From Alisma plantago-aquatica (lineage: Eukaryota; Streptophyta; Magnoliopsida; Alismatales; Alismataceae), in the NCBI GenBank assembly GCA_963693085.1, contig OY856413.1, positions 102,436,801-102,500,800 on the forward strand: a DNA stretch of 64,000 nt. The letters are read 5' to 3'. Below the pieces are notes generated by a model. The model was not told where the DNA came from. It ran no database searches and was given only the letters and a program-made list of their open reading frames with translations. Below, one piece after another: positions 1 through 12,163 of this stretch (positions within the stretch are counted from its first letter, which is position 1; every line of letters begins with the position of its first letter). Position numbers and translations under genes: made by a program.

Positions 1-186
1 CTTGATTAGTTATGCCAATTGGGTGAATTAAGGCTGCATCAAATAAGTAGACATACAAACCCTAATTCACTTCTAGAAAGCATATACATATCACAAATTT
101 TAAAAGATATAAAACATGTGAAACATAATTTCTCATCTCATCATCACTTGGCACTATTCACTTGCCATTCATGAGACCACACTAGT

Positions 187-420
187 CATCATACTATCAC
201 AAGATATAAATCCTTTTCACAATATCACAGGGTATCAAACCTTATCAACATAAGAGGATTACACCTCATCCAGGGCTCAACCATGCCCAAAGGTCATTAA
301 GACCATCATACTATCACAAGATATGAATCCTTTTCAGAATATCACATGGTATCAACCCTTATCAACACAAGAGGATTACACCTCATTCAAGGATCAACCA
401 TGCCCAAAGGTCATTAAGAC
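187..420. repeat. 117-bp tandem duplication
   Basis: Two adjacent units of 117 bp (187-303 and 304-420) both begin 'catcatactatcacaagata' and both end near 'catgcccaaaggtcattaag'. They differ by scattered substitutions. A third copy seems to begin at 421 ('catcatatta') but fades at once. This is a local duplication inside old repeat DNA. Confidence 0.85.
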
Positions 421-2929
421 CATCATATTATTCCCTGTAAGATCATCACTATCTTTGCATGCCTTATAACAAGGCTCAACAACATCACTTGGATATAATA
501 CATCAGATCAACACAATATTGCATTAATGAGCTGGGTGATATTCATAAAAAATCATAGCAGGGTTATATTAACATTAAGAACATTCCTTTATTACATCAA
601 CATGCAAGGAATCTAGATATGATTAACCCTCATCATATTCATAATGCACATGTTTAGCATAAGAAAGTATCAACCATGTGGCTATGATAACTACCAATTA
701 ACATATTAAGGTTATGATCATATTAAGGAGGTTATTCCATCATCATTCCATCATATAAGAATGTTAAACATTAATACTCATCTTTATCTATTTGCATTAG
801 AGTTAGGTTCAATAAGATAAATTATATTAATGTTACTAAACAACACTTATATGCAAACCCTAACTTACGACATCCCCATTGGATCCTGGATGCATAAGGT
901 GAAGCATCACCATCACATTCCATACCATTATCAAGTATGAATCCACAAATAAATCAAGGCGTAACCATTGAGTTGTAGCATACTAGGGTTTCAACAACGG
1001 TAACATAGTACTCCATGATTGTATTAGTCATTCAAGGACTATTCATACCCAATTACCATCATTTAGTTATATTAAAGCTAGGTATAACAAGCTATACCTC
1101 ATTAGGGTTACATATCAACACAATACGGTTAACATCCCTTCTATTCATATGAGTGAATAGGTAAGACTACCTTATTAAGGATAACCCCCTATTTGTTCCA
1201 TCATCATTCAACCAATATCACCATACCACAATGTCACCCAGAACCATTGGATGTTTAAAAGGTAAGACCATTGGTTGTTTACATAAGTAAACACCTTGGA
1301 TAAATCACCTATGAAGTCCTTGATATGTGCTCTAAAAATAGTCACCATATAACCCTAGACATCCCTTGATTAACAACAAATTTTTTTTCCATTGAGAGTA
1401 GGGTAAAACCCATAATCGACTGTTCAGTTAAAACAAGCCATCCATTGTCAACAAGTAAACACCTTAAGTTAATCATATAAAGGAAACCATCTAAATCGCA
1501 TTATTAGGACCAACATTTTACATTAGCCATCATTCCACTTTATTGGAGGAATAAACATTAGATCTTGACCATTGGGTCAAGTTCATATGTTAAAGCCATC
1601 AATTATAGTATAGGTCCGACCATTGCATCAAGTGACCCAAGAAACCATTGGTCTAAGTCTTAATTGATGCTATAACTATATGATTAACTCACCATAGGTT
1701 TTTTAGATCTGATCCACCATCATTAGTGACCATTAAGTCACCATAAGTTGTTAGATCAACACTATATTCATTAATTAGCATCAAATATTAAGCTAATGTC
1801 ATCATTGATTGATAACATTATTAGGGTACTTAATGATTGATCATTAAACTTCTAATTGATCCAAAACCTGACCTAAGGTGGTGACCATAGGTTGTCACCA
1901 CCATATTATACCTTTGATCCCGACCATCAGTTGTCATGAAGACAACACCATAGGGTTGTTGCAATGGTACCATCATCAGGTCATGGATTTATAGAAGAAT
2001 TCAGCTTTAAACCCTAAAATTGACCATTGGTTGATAGGTGCTTAGCACCATATGTTGCCAAACCAACCTGATCCAAGTCATATTATACCTTATTAATAAA
2101 GTACACGTGATCACAAGTTCATCTAGAACTAAAATCAGAACAGGGAACATTATAAAAATCGAAATCTAAGTCAAGCATAGCTTTTTGGTGCATGGATCAT
2201 CATTTTCAAGCAAGAACATGATCTAGAAAGCTTATGGAAGCAATAAACATAGAGCAAGTTATAAAACTTTCCTCTAATGGGAATATAAAACCCCACACAG
2301 AAGAAAACTTGAGCAGGTAGGTTAGAAAATCCAAGCATAAGCTATGAACTCGTCCATCTAGCACCTTTGTTCATCAAATGAGCAAACCCTAAGCATAAGG
2401 AGCAAGAAAGGTAGGGTTTTAGAGCTTTAGAGAAATTTCTACCATGGAACAGCAAGGTTCCGACCTGGATAAAGGTAGGAGGAAGGATAAAAATAAATAA
2501 ATAAAGGAAAGAAGGGGATTCTTACTCTTTTATGTCAAGATCACTAGAACGAAGCTTTATAAACCCTAAAAGGAAGTCTATTGCAACCCTAGATTCTTTT
2601 TCTAAGAAGGTCCCCTATTTCTTCTTCCTTGGACAGGAAATTCATAGAAAAATAGAGGGAGGAAAAGATTTGTATAAGGAGGGAAGTGGTGGAGAGAAAA
2701 TGGCTCTTTTTGGTGCTTAGGGATAAGTATATGAAGCTTTAAGATAAATAAAAAGAAAAGGTTGAAGTTCTAGTATCTTTCTAAGTGTCCATAGCCTTAA
2801 ACTATTAAGAATATACAAGCACACATACAAGAAGCTCCCCTACCTTCCATAGATACATGTTTTTTCCTTATTTCTTGAATTTCTAGGCAAAACAAATAAC
2901 TCATTAGTTGATAGCTACTAAAGGTAGCT

Positions 2930-3290
2930 CATCCATGAAGGGGTAAACCCTAAATTTCCCTTGGAGAAAACACATTCAAACCAAGGTTTAAATAGGAGCT
3001 CCATGGCTCAACAATCCAAATAATGATGAGAGAATATCCAAGGAACATATGCAAGTGATAAATTGCAAAGAAAACCTCTCAATTGGGTAAATTGTAGAAA
3101 AGTCCAAAATGTGCATAAAATTGCATAACTTGCTCAAACAATGTCCAAATTGGACCAAATTTAAAACTTAAGCTTGTATTATGATTTCAAAGCATATAAC
3201 AAGGTTAGATTAGGGTTATAAGAATTAAATTATGATAATTAAGCTTATTCAACTCATTAAGCAAGTTTAGGGACCTTATAATAAGAGTAG
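2930..3290. repeat. Diverged dispersed repeat, copy 1
   Basis: This stretch matches 4,935-5,290 in the same orientation. Shared landmarks in order are 'tagctcatc', 'aaaaccaagg'-like text, 'caaattgca', 'aacttgctcaaaca', 'attggaccaaa', 'aaacttaagctt' and 'attatgataattaagc'. It is probably an LTR or other repeat fragment of one family. No coding potential is seen. Confidence 0.65.
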
Positions 3291-3946
3291 AATGCATTAA
3301 GTTATGATTAAGTTTGCAAGATAAGATTTTATAAGATTCATGTTTTAAGATTTAAGAATTAAGATCACATGAATGCATTAATATTCATGTTAAGATAAGA
3401 CTTCATGAGACTTTCAAGAGATTGAGTTATCATGTCAGAAATCATATTATAGATATTTACTACTTAAGTCATTTTTATATACTTAGTATTCCTATGTTCA
3501 GTTCAGACTATTTTCCTAAGCCTTTAGACTTACATGCCATAAATCTGATATCAAGATTTAATTAAGTCATTCGATCAAATAAGAGTTTCAAATTAAGATT
3601 TATCTAGATAATAATAATATCAATTTTGATTCAGATTTAGATTACTCAATTTGTGGGTAGCCAGATATTTGATTAAGATACATGATAAGGGTTTTAGACC
3701 CAATCTCAATTTTGTAATTGAGATTGTTCATATTCAAATGTAGATTCAGATTCAGAGTTCATTACATGTTCAATACTTAGTATTCACTTTCAGATAAGTC
3801 TAGATTCAGATTTTAGTAAGCTTAGACTTAAGATAATTAATTTAGAACCTTCACATAATACGTTATGTGATAAGTCCTCATTTAGAGAGTCCCAGGATGA
3901 TTAAGAGGCATTTATTGTCCATTCAGAGGAGTATTTACTCCATTTC

Positions 3947-4066
3947 AGAGGGCATGTTGTGCCAACAAAGGGTGTGTTGTACCATAGAGGACACTTCAGT
4001 GTCAATAGAGGGCACGTTGTGCCTACAGAGGGTGCGTTGTACCATAGATGACACTTCAGTGTCAAC
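3947..4066. repeat. 60-bp tandem repeat, two units
   Basis: Units 3,947-4,006 and 4,007-4,066 both read from 'agagggca.gttgtgcc' through 'gttgtaccatag' to 'gacacttcagtgtcaa'. Each unit contains two related halves of about 30 bp. Repeated short boxes like this are common in long plant LTRs. The open frames that cross it on both strands are products of the repeat, not genes. Confidence 0.85.
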
Positions 4067-4764
4067 AAAGGAGGACTTATCATATAATGGTGGCCACATT
4101 CAAATAAAAGTCATAAATAAAAAATGCTTTAGTTTGGAGAATGTATATAATCTCATTTATAAGTATGATGAAAGAGATCAAGATAAGAGATACATAACCT
4201 AAATCCAGAGTGTAGGTTATGTGACCCAGGCACCTACGTGCAGGTCATGAGACCCAGGTACCAGAGTATAGGTCTCCAGAGAAAGATAAAGTAAAAAGAT
4301 AAGAGCTAAGCTAAAGAAAGAAGATGTATTTCTATTTCAGATCTTATACAAAGTTTAATGTTAGTTTCATATTTACAATGTTGAAAGATATTTTATAGCA
4401 TTTTATCTCTTCAGTAATATGTATATTAGAATACTCATGCCACTTACGCTAACAACTATTTTTCTAACGCATGGATGGGGATGAGATGTCCGCAGGTGAG
4501 AAGGAGCAAAGTGGATCCCAAAGACTCAAGCACAAGGATCGAACATGATAAGATCTGGTGGGGTGCTAACTATAAGATGATCCTCAGGTTTATAGACTCA
4601 TCTATATGTTTTAATGTTTGGGACTTTAGAGTAGAGAATATGTCTCGAGATGTTGAGTTAGTTTTCCATGTGATATCCATTATGTTCCTTTTGTATGAAC
4701 AATTATGAGAAAGTTTCTTATTTTCAATTTGTGTGATTGATCATATTGTTGTTATGAATGCCAA

Positions 4765-4860
4765 TTTTATGTAATGCCCCCTTGAGTGCACGAGTTATGG
4801 ATAACTCAGTGTTGCTTCCGCTATGTTCATGTGTGTGCTTAGGGAGGGTATTACATAAAG
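4765..4860. repeat. Short inverted repeat around 'TATGTAATRCCC'
   Basis: The left arm (about 4,765-4,784, 'ttttatgtaatgccccc') and right arm (about 4,841-4,860, read as 'ctttatgtaataccctccct' on the other strand) are imperfect inverted copies about 55 nt apart. TGTAAT-C-rich text is typical of gypsy LTR ends, so this may be where two LTR termini meet. Boundaries are not proven. Confidence 0.5.
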
Positions 4861-4934
4861 GGTATACCATTGGATCCCAACACCATCAGACCCCAACTAA
4901 CAATGGGAACCGTCGAGGTCCACCTCTCAAGATA

Positions 4935-5290
4935 GCTCATCTATGAGAGAGAAATCCTAACTCAAACCTAGATAGATGCCAACATAAAACCAAGGCGCAT
5001 CAAAGCACCCCAAGGGACAACTAACTCAAGAATGATAAGAAAACATATAATAAACAACAAGAATGTGACAAATTGCAAGAAAAACCTTATATATGAGTAA
5101 ATTTTATAAAAGCAAAAAGTAAGCATATAAATGCAAAACTTGCTCAAACAGTGTCCTAATTGGACCAAACACGAAACTTAAGCTTTTCACATGATATCAA
5201 AGCACATATTAGAGTTTGATTAAGGTTTTAAGCATCAAATTATGATAATTAAGCGTGTTCAACCAAAAAGCAAGGTCAAGGGTCTTACAC
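4935..5290. repeat. Diverged dispersed repeat, copy 2
   Basis: This is the second copy of the 2,930-3,290 repeat, in the same orientation, with substitutions and indels. It ends near 'gggtcttaca'. A TG...CA unit of 4,770-5,289 can be drawn, but no 5-bp TSD flanks it. Confidence 0.6.
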
Positions 5291-5673
5291 TATAAAACCC
5301 AATATTCTAGATGAGTCTGTTTGCTGATAAGGTCGAAGGGTAATCCAAGTTACTTTACACCTTGCATCATAGCATTTCACCTTCAATAGGACATTTTGAT
5401 GTATAGGTTCTTGCATCCACATGATTAAAGTCACTTTTTTTTGGTGTTCCTTCTTATCTCTCTCACAACCCATCCTAATTTCGAGTTAGAAGCACATCTC
5501 TTCCAACATTTTAAAGAAATCTTCATCCATATATTTAGTCTCCATCCTAAGGGTTTATCTATACTCCTAGCCTTTTGGTCTTTGTATTTCACTTTATTCC
5601 AATTCGGTCGATGGAAAAAAATAGAAGACATGAAAAACTCAATGCCACATAATCCATTACTGGTTTTAGTTTT

Positions 5674-5699
5674 TCTTCTTCTTCTTCTTCTTCTTCTTT
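5674..5699. repeat. (CTT)n microsatellite
   Basis: A run of about eight CTT units. It creates a Glu-rich open frame on the minus strand, which I do not regard as a gene. Confidence 0.9.
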
Positions 5700-5840
5700 A
5701 AAATGAATCATGCGCCATAACATTATATGCTCATAGGATACTACTCTACCTTCAACCCTCAAAATGAACCAAGTTGTTATATGAAGATGGAAGATGGAGT
5801 GAACAATATCTGTGTAGCCATTCAACAAATCTTGTACTAG

Positions 5841-6020
5841 CACTTGCCAGCCAGATGGTCAAGCCCGCTGCTTGTGAAGCACTAGTTGCTGAATCGAGTC
5901 TCAGTGAATCCCGTTGAGTCACTATAGGAAGGGACTAAAGGCCATTTGCGGGTGTGATTGAGTGTTCTCTCTCGTGATTACCTTGGACATGGGGAAACTC
6001 CTCACTATCAAAAAACAAAA
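5841..6020 (+). mobile_element. tRNA-derived SINE with 16-bp TSD
   Basis: A 180-bp unit is flanked by perfect 16-bp direct repeats, ACAAATCTTGTACTAG at 5,825-5,840 and 6,021-6,036. The head is tRNA-like: an A-box-like 'ccagatggtcaag' near 5,851 and a B-box-like 'gaatcgagtctc' near 5,891, spaced as in RNA polymerase III promoters, with a short stem-loop between them resembling an anticodon arm. The tail is A-rich ('aaaaaacaaaaac'). These are the marks of a SINE inserted by LINE machinery. It lies about 460 bp upstream of the TATA box of the host gene. The SINE family was not recognised. Confidence 0.85.
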
Positions 6021-6297
6021 ACAAATCTTGTACTAGATCTAAAATCAAGTCATTAATTGTTTCTTGGTCCAAGGGATAGATATATATACTCAAAGGTTCC
6101 AAATACCACAAGTTGTGAGCGCTAATATGTGGGATCCGGTCCTACACCAAACGGGCAAGTGAATTGAGTGAGGTTAAGAGGAAAAAGGTGGGGACAAAAA
6201 GTGGTGGGTGGCTTCTTGGTGAAGAATGGCAAAATGGTAATTGACACGGTCTTTCCCGTTAATCGGCGGCACCCGGGGGGCGCCTCCCAGTGCCCGA

Positions 6298-6305
6298 TAT
6301 AAATA
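6298..6305 (+). promoter_or_regulatory. Probable TATA box of the 152-residue protein gene
   Basis: TATAAATA lies at the end of a CpG-rich block (about 6,245-6,296) that contrasts with AT-rich surroundings. Transcription would begin about 30 bp downstream, near 6,330, and lead into a pyrimidine-rich plant-type leader. The assignment rests on position and sequence only. Confidence 0.55.
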
Positions 6306-6329
6306 AAAACGGTAAACGCAGGTTCACGG

Positions 6330-7592
6330 ATGGACGGAGAGGTTGAGCCAAAACAGGAGGAGAGGAGGACGTTGGCGTCTCCTCCACTTTATCTTTAATT
6401 TTATTTTAGTGGTAATTTGCAGTCCATAAATTATAAATCGGCTGCTGCTTTCAGTCCACTGGACAGCAGGGAGACTCTTGCCTCTGTCCCCGCTTACTGC
6501 CACTGCTCGGGAACTGTCCCTCACTCCCACCTTCCCTCCCTCCCTCCGTCCTTGTGTGTAGTATTATAGATCGGAGTCCAAGGGAGAGACGAAGAAGACC
6601 AGGTCCCCTTTCCTTCCCTTCCTCCAAGACTGTCCTCATTACCGTTTCCGTCGACGCCCGAGCGATACCAACGACGACAGGAGAAACGAACGGACTCGCC
6701 TCTTCCAGTCTCCCTCTCCTCAGGTGCGGTCTTCTCGCTCTCTCTCTCTTCCTCGTCTCCTTCTCCGTCCTTACTTGCTGAGTGTGTACCTGCTCTTCTC
6801 CTCCTACTCCTCCTCCTTCGCCTGTGTTGTCCTGGCTGTGGAAGTGGGTCAATAACGGTCATATTTCCAGAGTGGCGGTCGGACGAGAGAGGAAGCCGAA
6901 GGGTGTGTCTGCGTCTCTCTCAGACTGTGTGCTCGGAAGAGCGGTTCCATCGCCGTGGCGATTTGTTTCTCCTTTGCGCCGCCGTTGTGCGGCTATCCTG
7001 ACATTCGCTGCGGCCTCCCCTTCCCGCCCCCTTCCTGCTTTCGTTGATCCCATGCATTCGACTCCAGATTCGATCCGCCATCGTCTCCGCCCGATCTCAT
7101 GTCCCTGTCTGGTGTGTACTTACTCCAGTCCCAGTTGATTCCGTCTGCCCCAAGATTTGCTTGTTAATTGCGCTACACGTCAGCCGTGGGGGCTCTACTC
7201 GCATGCCGCATTGCTCATCCCACGCTAAACTATATTTTGATCTGCAGCTGCTCCGCGCATTTTAATAATCAATAACGCATGGATTCTCAAAATATATTCA
7301 ACATACATTATATTCTTATTTCTTTCTCCATGTTTTGACCCCCACAAGTTAGATTTTCATTCTTCTTCCGTAATAAATAGTGCTCCACCCTTTTTCATCG
7401 CCCCCAACTGCTCCTTTTGGGATTGTGATGGCTGATATGATCCCCCTTGCCTTAATAAAGCAATGCCGCTTCTTTTTGTGTTTTTTGCTTTGGGGAGAGA
7501 TATGGCTTTAAAAAGTGTTTCGGATCCACAGTTTGGGTCGTCGCCACTCACTCACTCTCATTTTCTTCTGGTTTCCCTTTTCGCATTTGCAG
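6330..7592 (+). other. GC-rich leader region: first non-coding exon(s) and first intron
   Basis: This block is rich in C, T and CpG (CTCTCT and CTCC runs at about 6,535-6,830), typical of a plant 5' untranslated leader. Both strands are open for 60-130 codons, but the frames are low-complexity Arg/Ser/Pro text and several lack a real ATG. The first exon's donor is uncertain: 'cag/gtgcgg' at about 6,723 is one candidate. The next clear acceptor is 'tttgcag' ending at 7,592. cDNA would settle the exon layout. Confidence 0.5.
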
Positions 7593-7709
7593 GAAAATTT
7601 CCACCGGAGATCGGGACGGTTCTCTGCGCGATCTAGATCAGAAGGAACTGTAGCTAGGCGAGGCGTCAGGCGGTGTTTCCAGTGGCACTCTAGTGGACAG
7701 CAGTGTGAG
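7593..7709 (+). other. Non-coding 5' UTR exon of the 152-residue protein gene
   Basis: A 117-nt segment sits between a good acceptor ('tcgcatttgcag', ending 7,592) and a donor ('gag/gtatct', 7,710). It contains no ATG, as expected of a leader exon, and is more GC-rich than its flanks. It would splice to the acceptor at 9,128 across an intron of about 1.4 kb (7,710-9,128), in which I see no other gene. Confidence 0.6.
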
Positions 7710-9185
7710 GTATCTCGACCGTTCTTATGCTGCATAATTGTAACTGTAGTATGTTGTAGTGTATTACAAAACCTCAAGTGATTTTCCCATTACTGATTTC
7801 GGATTCATACAATGAGCCCACTGGCAACTGGGCTGCATCTGGGTAAAACTTTTTGAGTTTGATACTGAGAGTAATGATTTTCTGTTTTTTTTGACGGGTT
7901 TGGTTTGAGGTGACTTGTTGCAGCAGCCAATACATCATTTATTGCTTCATCTCCCGTCATCATTGATTTGGTCCTACCGGTGTCTCTGTTGCTTTAGTTT
8001 CTTGTCCAATGACACCCGTGAGTTGTGCTGTCAAGATCAATGACAGGCAGCGTTTGTGTGTCATTATCAATGATGCTGTTGAGTTGTGATCTTTTAGAGC
8101 CTATAACAATCTGAAGATAATCAATTCCATCTACTCTGGCATTGCACAATTTTCTCCGCATGATTGGTTGATCCCCTGCGATCAAAATCAACTTCCACTT
8201 GTAGTGATCAGCGTGCGTCTTCATTGTGAAGTATTACGTAACTTTGAGGGGAGGGGATCTCCCAGTACCAGGTCATCATTTTGATATGACGTTTCCATAT
8301 GAATCATCATAGTCTGCGCTCCCTCAAAAGTGGCAAGTTAATTGGCAAACAGACAGTTGTCGACAGGACTGTGAACCCATGTATTTCAAGTTGGAACTTT
8401 CTCGTGCACCCTTTTGTGACATTTTACTGAAGGAACTGGTTACTGAAAGCAGTTCCTGCTTCCGTTTCAATACATCGACACTGATCTAGACAGTTTCCTT
8501 TTCCATCGCCTGTGTGCTCTCGGCCAGCTTGGCTTTTCTGTTCTTCCATAAAAGTCATTTTTTCTTCATGGAGTTGCCCTCATTACCAAAAATAACACCG
8601 TTCCCCACTGGTTTCTATGGACAAACATAACTCACTGTCTGTCCGTACAGCTGGCACGCTCTGCTCTTTTCCTTGGACAAGTAGACTTCTATAGTTGAGT
8701 CTAATTGGCCTCCTCACCTTGTCTAAATCTGTGGATTAACAGCGGTATTTAATCATTTATGTTAAACACCCATTTTTAATAATTGTCAGTAATTTTGGAT
8801 CATTGATCTGTTGATAGTACTTGTTGACGAATTTAAGTGTTTTTCTATCCATATGTATGTCAATCACCTTCCTAACTGGTAGATCAACACGGGAATGGTA
8901 ATTGGTGACACTGACACAGATCTAGATAGATCTGCTTGTGCTGTATACCTCTGATGTGCACAAGTAACAGGTGGCCTAGTGAACTAGGACAATAATTTCT
9001 GTTCGGCCCAGTGAACTATGACAATAATTTCCATCAGCAGCTTTAAAGTATGCGATTTCTGAAAAATTAGCTTTCGTCTTTCCATTTTTGTTGCTGGTTG
9101 TGTACCATGACCACTATCTACTTTTCAGAAACGAGCTTGGTCCAACATCAATCATATAGTCGGTGGCTGTATCTTGTGGCAGCTG

Positions 9186-9203
9186 ATGCTTATACCAGCC
9201 TGA
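9186..9203 (+). promoter_or_regulatory. Five-codon upstream ORF
   Basis: Within the exon that starts at 9,129 (acceptor 'cttttcag'), an ATG at 9,186 opens a frame of five codons (MLIPA) and stops at TGA 9,201-9,203. That is 25 nt before the main start codon at 9,229. If the exon model is right, it lies in the mature leader and could lower translation of the main frame. Confidence 0.5.
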
Positions 9204-9228
9204 AGTGATCCAACATCAATCTGTTGAA

Positions 9229-11665
9229 ATGGAGGAGGTCTTGGTCCAGGTACTTCTTAGTTCCACTACTTCTGTGCGACAGATGGTTTTTCCTGGCATT
9301 GCTGTATTCTTGATCAACTTGTAATTTGGTCTTCTCTTCACCATCCTTTCTATGTGTAACTTGATTCAACTATGAATGGACAGATGATCCTACGTAATCT
9401 TTTTTATTGGCCACTGACTTTTCTTTTTATTGCATGTACTGGTCCCAGACCCAACTTACTGCAACAGAAAAAGGTAGCAGTGTGGTCCTTGATATAGAAA
9501 GCCTTGTGCAATCTACCGACAAGTGCACAGGGAGTCCTAAAATGACTGTAAGAACACTTCTTTCTGTTTCCGGTCTAGTTACTTGTACTGTCCTGGAGTG
9601 GGGTTTTCCTCTAAACTTGGAGAATTTATCATTTGATCAGAAAGCTCTTTCCCGGAAGGGTTCTTCTCGGATGGAGAGACGAAGTGGAGAGGACCAGGAA
9701 ATGGATGATCCTTCGAAGAAGTTTGTGGTCAAAGGTATATTGGTTTTTCATTTATCATAGTTGAATTTAAAGCTTATACAATCCAGAGGCTGTCTCTGCT
9801 TTACATCAGGGTATGCTTATTAGATAGTGATGATTGGTGTTACTATAGATCATAACCATTAAAACCAAAAAGTGACTGAAACTTTGATGTATCCACAATT
9901 CATTCCTTACATTTAGAGTTTATGAGATGGGAGATTTCACAATAAAAGTTAAAACTTTAAACTTTATTGTCTTGCATGGGTTTCTTTCGATTTATATTGG
10001 GATTGCCAAGAATATCGTTCAACAAAAGAATCAGTCTCGAAATTGCTTATAAAAACTGCATCTTGCTTGTAGTTCTAGTCGACTACTTACTTTTTAGAGG
10101 TTCACCTCTGAGTTACTTCATATACTACCTAGTTCTCCACCACACTGCTGTTAATTGTGATACAATTTTTAGAGGGGGCATATTTCGGTTTCTATAGTAA
10201 TGTTTTTACCATTCCTGCTGGATACTTTAGTCACTTAGATCTCAATTGATGTCTTCTCCTCAGTGGTCTGTCCACAGCTGGAGCATTTAAAGCAGCCATC
10301 GGTGCCAAACAAATCTCTTATGGCTGTCACAACTGCATCTAACTGCAATAATCTCACAGACGGTGGAGATGGAAGGAATAAGAAGTTCAGCCGCCTGGGC
10401 ACTGTTCATCCAAGGAAAATTCTTCTCTTCTTTGCTTCCATGTAAGCTCCCCCGTTTTTGTCAAGGAGATATTATTTTTACCACAGTTGTAGTCAATACC
10501 TATGATACACAGTTGTCAACTATGTTTCCATAGTTACTATTTTAGTTGTTATTTGTCATATTGCATTCCTTATTTCGGCATCTTTGCTCTACCAATGCAA
10601 AACAAAGACAAAGATCGACACTCAAATAATCCAACGTAATTGTTTGTTTACACAAATGAAGAATGCATGAATATATTCTTCATTAAATTAACAAATAACC
10701 TCAAAAGCGATGCAATGTTGTATTCTTTGGGGCTGACAGTAAAAACAATATACGACATGATTTTGTTGATTTGAGTTTTTCCACATGATTTAGCTTTTCA
10801 AACATTTTAATTGCTTTTAGATAGTACGGAAATGCTATATATTGAGGATGTGCAGACAAATAATTGAAGGGTGAAAGAGATCAATGCAGGTAATGAAACA
10901 AGGTGGGTACCCATGTCGTCAATATGATTACTGACTGAGGGCGTCCGTGCAAATTCCAAATTTCCCTGTATTTAGAAGAAATGAAATACACCCACCTCAC
11001 TTGTTGTGCGCATGTTGTTCTGAATCCAAGATTAATGATGGTAAGAGATCGCTATAACAACGATCCCCCACAATATTGCAGGTATTTATGATGGTAGGCT
11101 CAGTTGGCCTAGCACATCAGTACGGAATTCGTTGTGTGGCTCATGATTACACTTGAGCGGTCCCCAAAATGTAACCGTAGCTGTGAAGTTGCAACCATTT
11201 TGTAAGCCTTTTTCTTTATATGCATCTCTAGGAGCGTAAGTGTTCACTCCCTCCCCCACCTCGTTCTGGGCCGGCCAGATAAAAACAGTCATAATAAGCT
11301 GCTTCCGTAAAATACTAAAATATCACTACCAGCAACCTTGCTTGGTTTGCGTTTTCCATATTCCTCTTTGCGTTAAGCTGCTTTGGAAAATGGAACGAGC
11401 TGCAAAGTACAAGCATCTGCATACGGTTTATAGGATAGAATTTGTGAGCAATTCTTAGGACAATTATAAGCACTTAAATAGGAATTCTAAAAAAGAGAGC
11501 ATGAAATGATTCCTGTTAATATTATTTCTAGTTAGTACAATGAAGTATAGAGATTTTTCCCCTTATTAAACATCTCTAATCCGTGCGTTTACTTCCAGGT
11601 CAAGCATGGGCACAATCATCCTAATATATTTTACACTAGCAATCAACCGAAGAGGTGGGCTATAG
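9229..11665 (+). CDS. Conserved-looking plant protein of unknown function, 152 residues, one C-terminal membrane segment
   Basis: Five coding exons join in frame: 9,229-9,249, 9,449-9,547, 9,641-9,734, 10,264-10,441 and 11,599-11,665. All introns are GT-AG. The protein starts MEEVLVQTQLTATEKG. Its middle is hydrophilic, with a basic stretch (ALSRKGSSRMERR, about residues 42-54) and an acidic patch (EDQEMDDPSKK). It ends with a basic anchor (HPRK, 120-123) before a hydrophobic segment at about 124-146 (including MSSMGTIILIYFTLAI) and a short basic tail (NRRGGL). There is no N-terminal signal peptide, so it may be a tail-anchored membrane protein with most of the chain in the cytosol; this is inference. 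From memory it resembles an uncharacterised plant family of similar length; no function is known to me. The start is supported by exon phase and by the stop-free join. Introns hold no other genes. Confidence 0.85.
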
Positions 11666-12157
11666 CAGCTGATGATGATAGTTCAGTATCTTGTAGAAAG
11701 CAGTTCCATTCATCTGAGCTTGCGGGACTTTGTCGGCTTACTTGTTTGAACAGCAGAGCCTTCTTCTAAATCCAGGTAGCATTCTAGTGGTGTACGATAA
11801 AAAAAGGAGGCCCAGAAAGCACAAGAAGATCTGACTACGAGAACCCACACACATTCTTACTGGGTTGCATCATGGTGCTTAGGTGGAGAGGAGGGAGGAA
11901 AGTAAATCTTCTGTATTGATTTTTGCATGATTATTACAGGCCGGGTATTCTCATTTACTTTTGAAGGTTAGATGTGTCTCTGTTTATATGAATTGTTTTC
12001 TAAACTTTGGAATTGTATGGTTTTGAAGTCATGAGGCTTGTAGCCTGCTTTGTTTCTTTTGATGAAAATTGGGGAAACTTGTTTCTTACGAGCAGCTTTT
12101 TCTGTTTCAGTTATCCGCATGTTAGATTATCTGATAGATAAGTTTCAAAATTAAAAC

Positions 12158-12163
12158 AATAAA
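12158..12163 (+). terminator. Possible polyadenylation signal
   Basis: AATAAA lies about 490 bp after the stop codon at 11,663-11,665, just where the sequence changes from mixed composition to AT-rich DNA. The 3' UTR may also contain an intron, since 'tccag/gtagc' at about 11,773 is a possible splice site. The exact transcript end is not determined. Confidence 0.4.

Larger units (their letters stand above)
1..4760. other. AT-rich repetitive non-coding DNA
   Basis: No reading frame here has recognisable protein character. The open frames are short (under about 110 codons), and the longest one crosses the 60-bp tandem repeat at 3,947-4,066. Phrases such as 'accattgg' and 'ccctaa' recur, and the segment at 2,930-3,290 has a diverged copy at 4,935-5,290. 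The texture resembles decayed LTR-retrotransposon LTR or leader sequence. I could not place a complete LTR with a TSD, so family and strand stay open. Confidence 0.5.

Noticed and set aside
4770..5289. Complete 520-bp LTR with TG...CA ends
   Set aside because: The flanking five bases differ (TTTTA versus CTATA), and the second copy at 2,930-3,290 does not share both borders.
5841..5910. Possible functional tRNA gene
   Set aside because: A and B boxes are present, but no complete cloverleaf can be drawn. The unit has an A-rich tail and a TSD, so it is a SINE.
6451..6862. Arg/Glu-rich minus-strand frames (113-133 codons) in the gene leader
   Set aside because: They arise from the pyrimidine-rich 5' leader and show only low-complexity composition.
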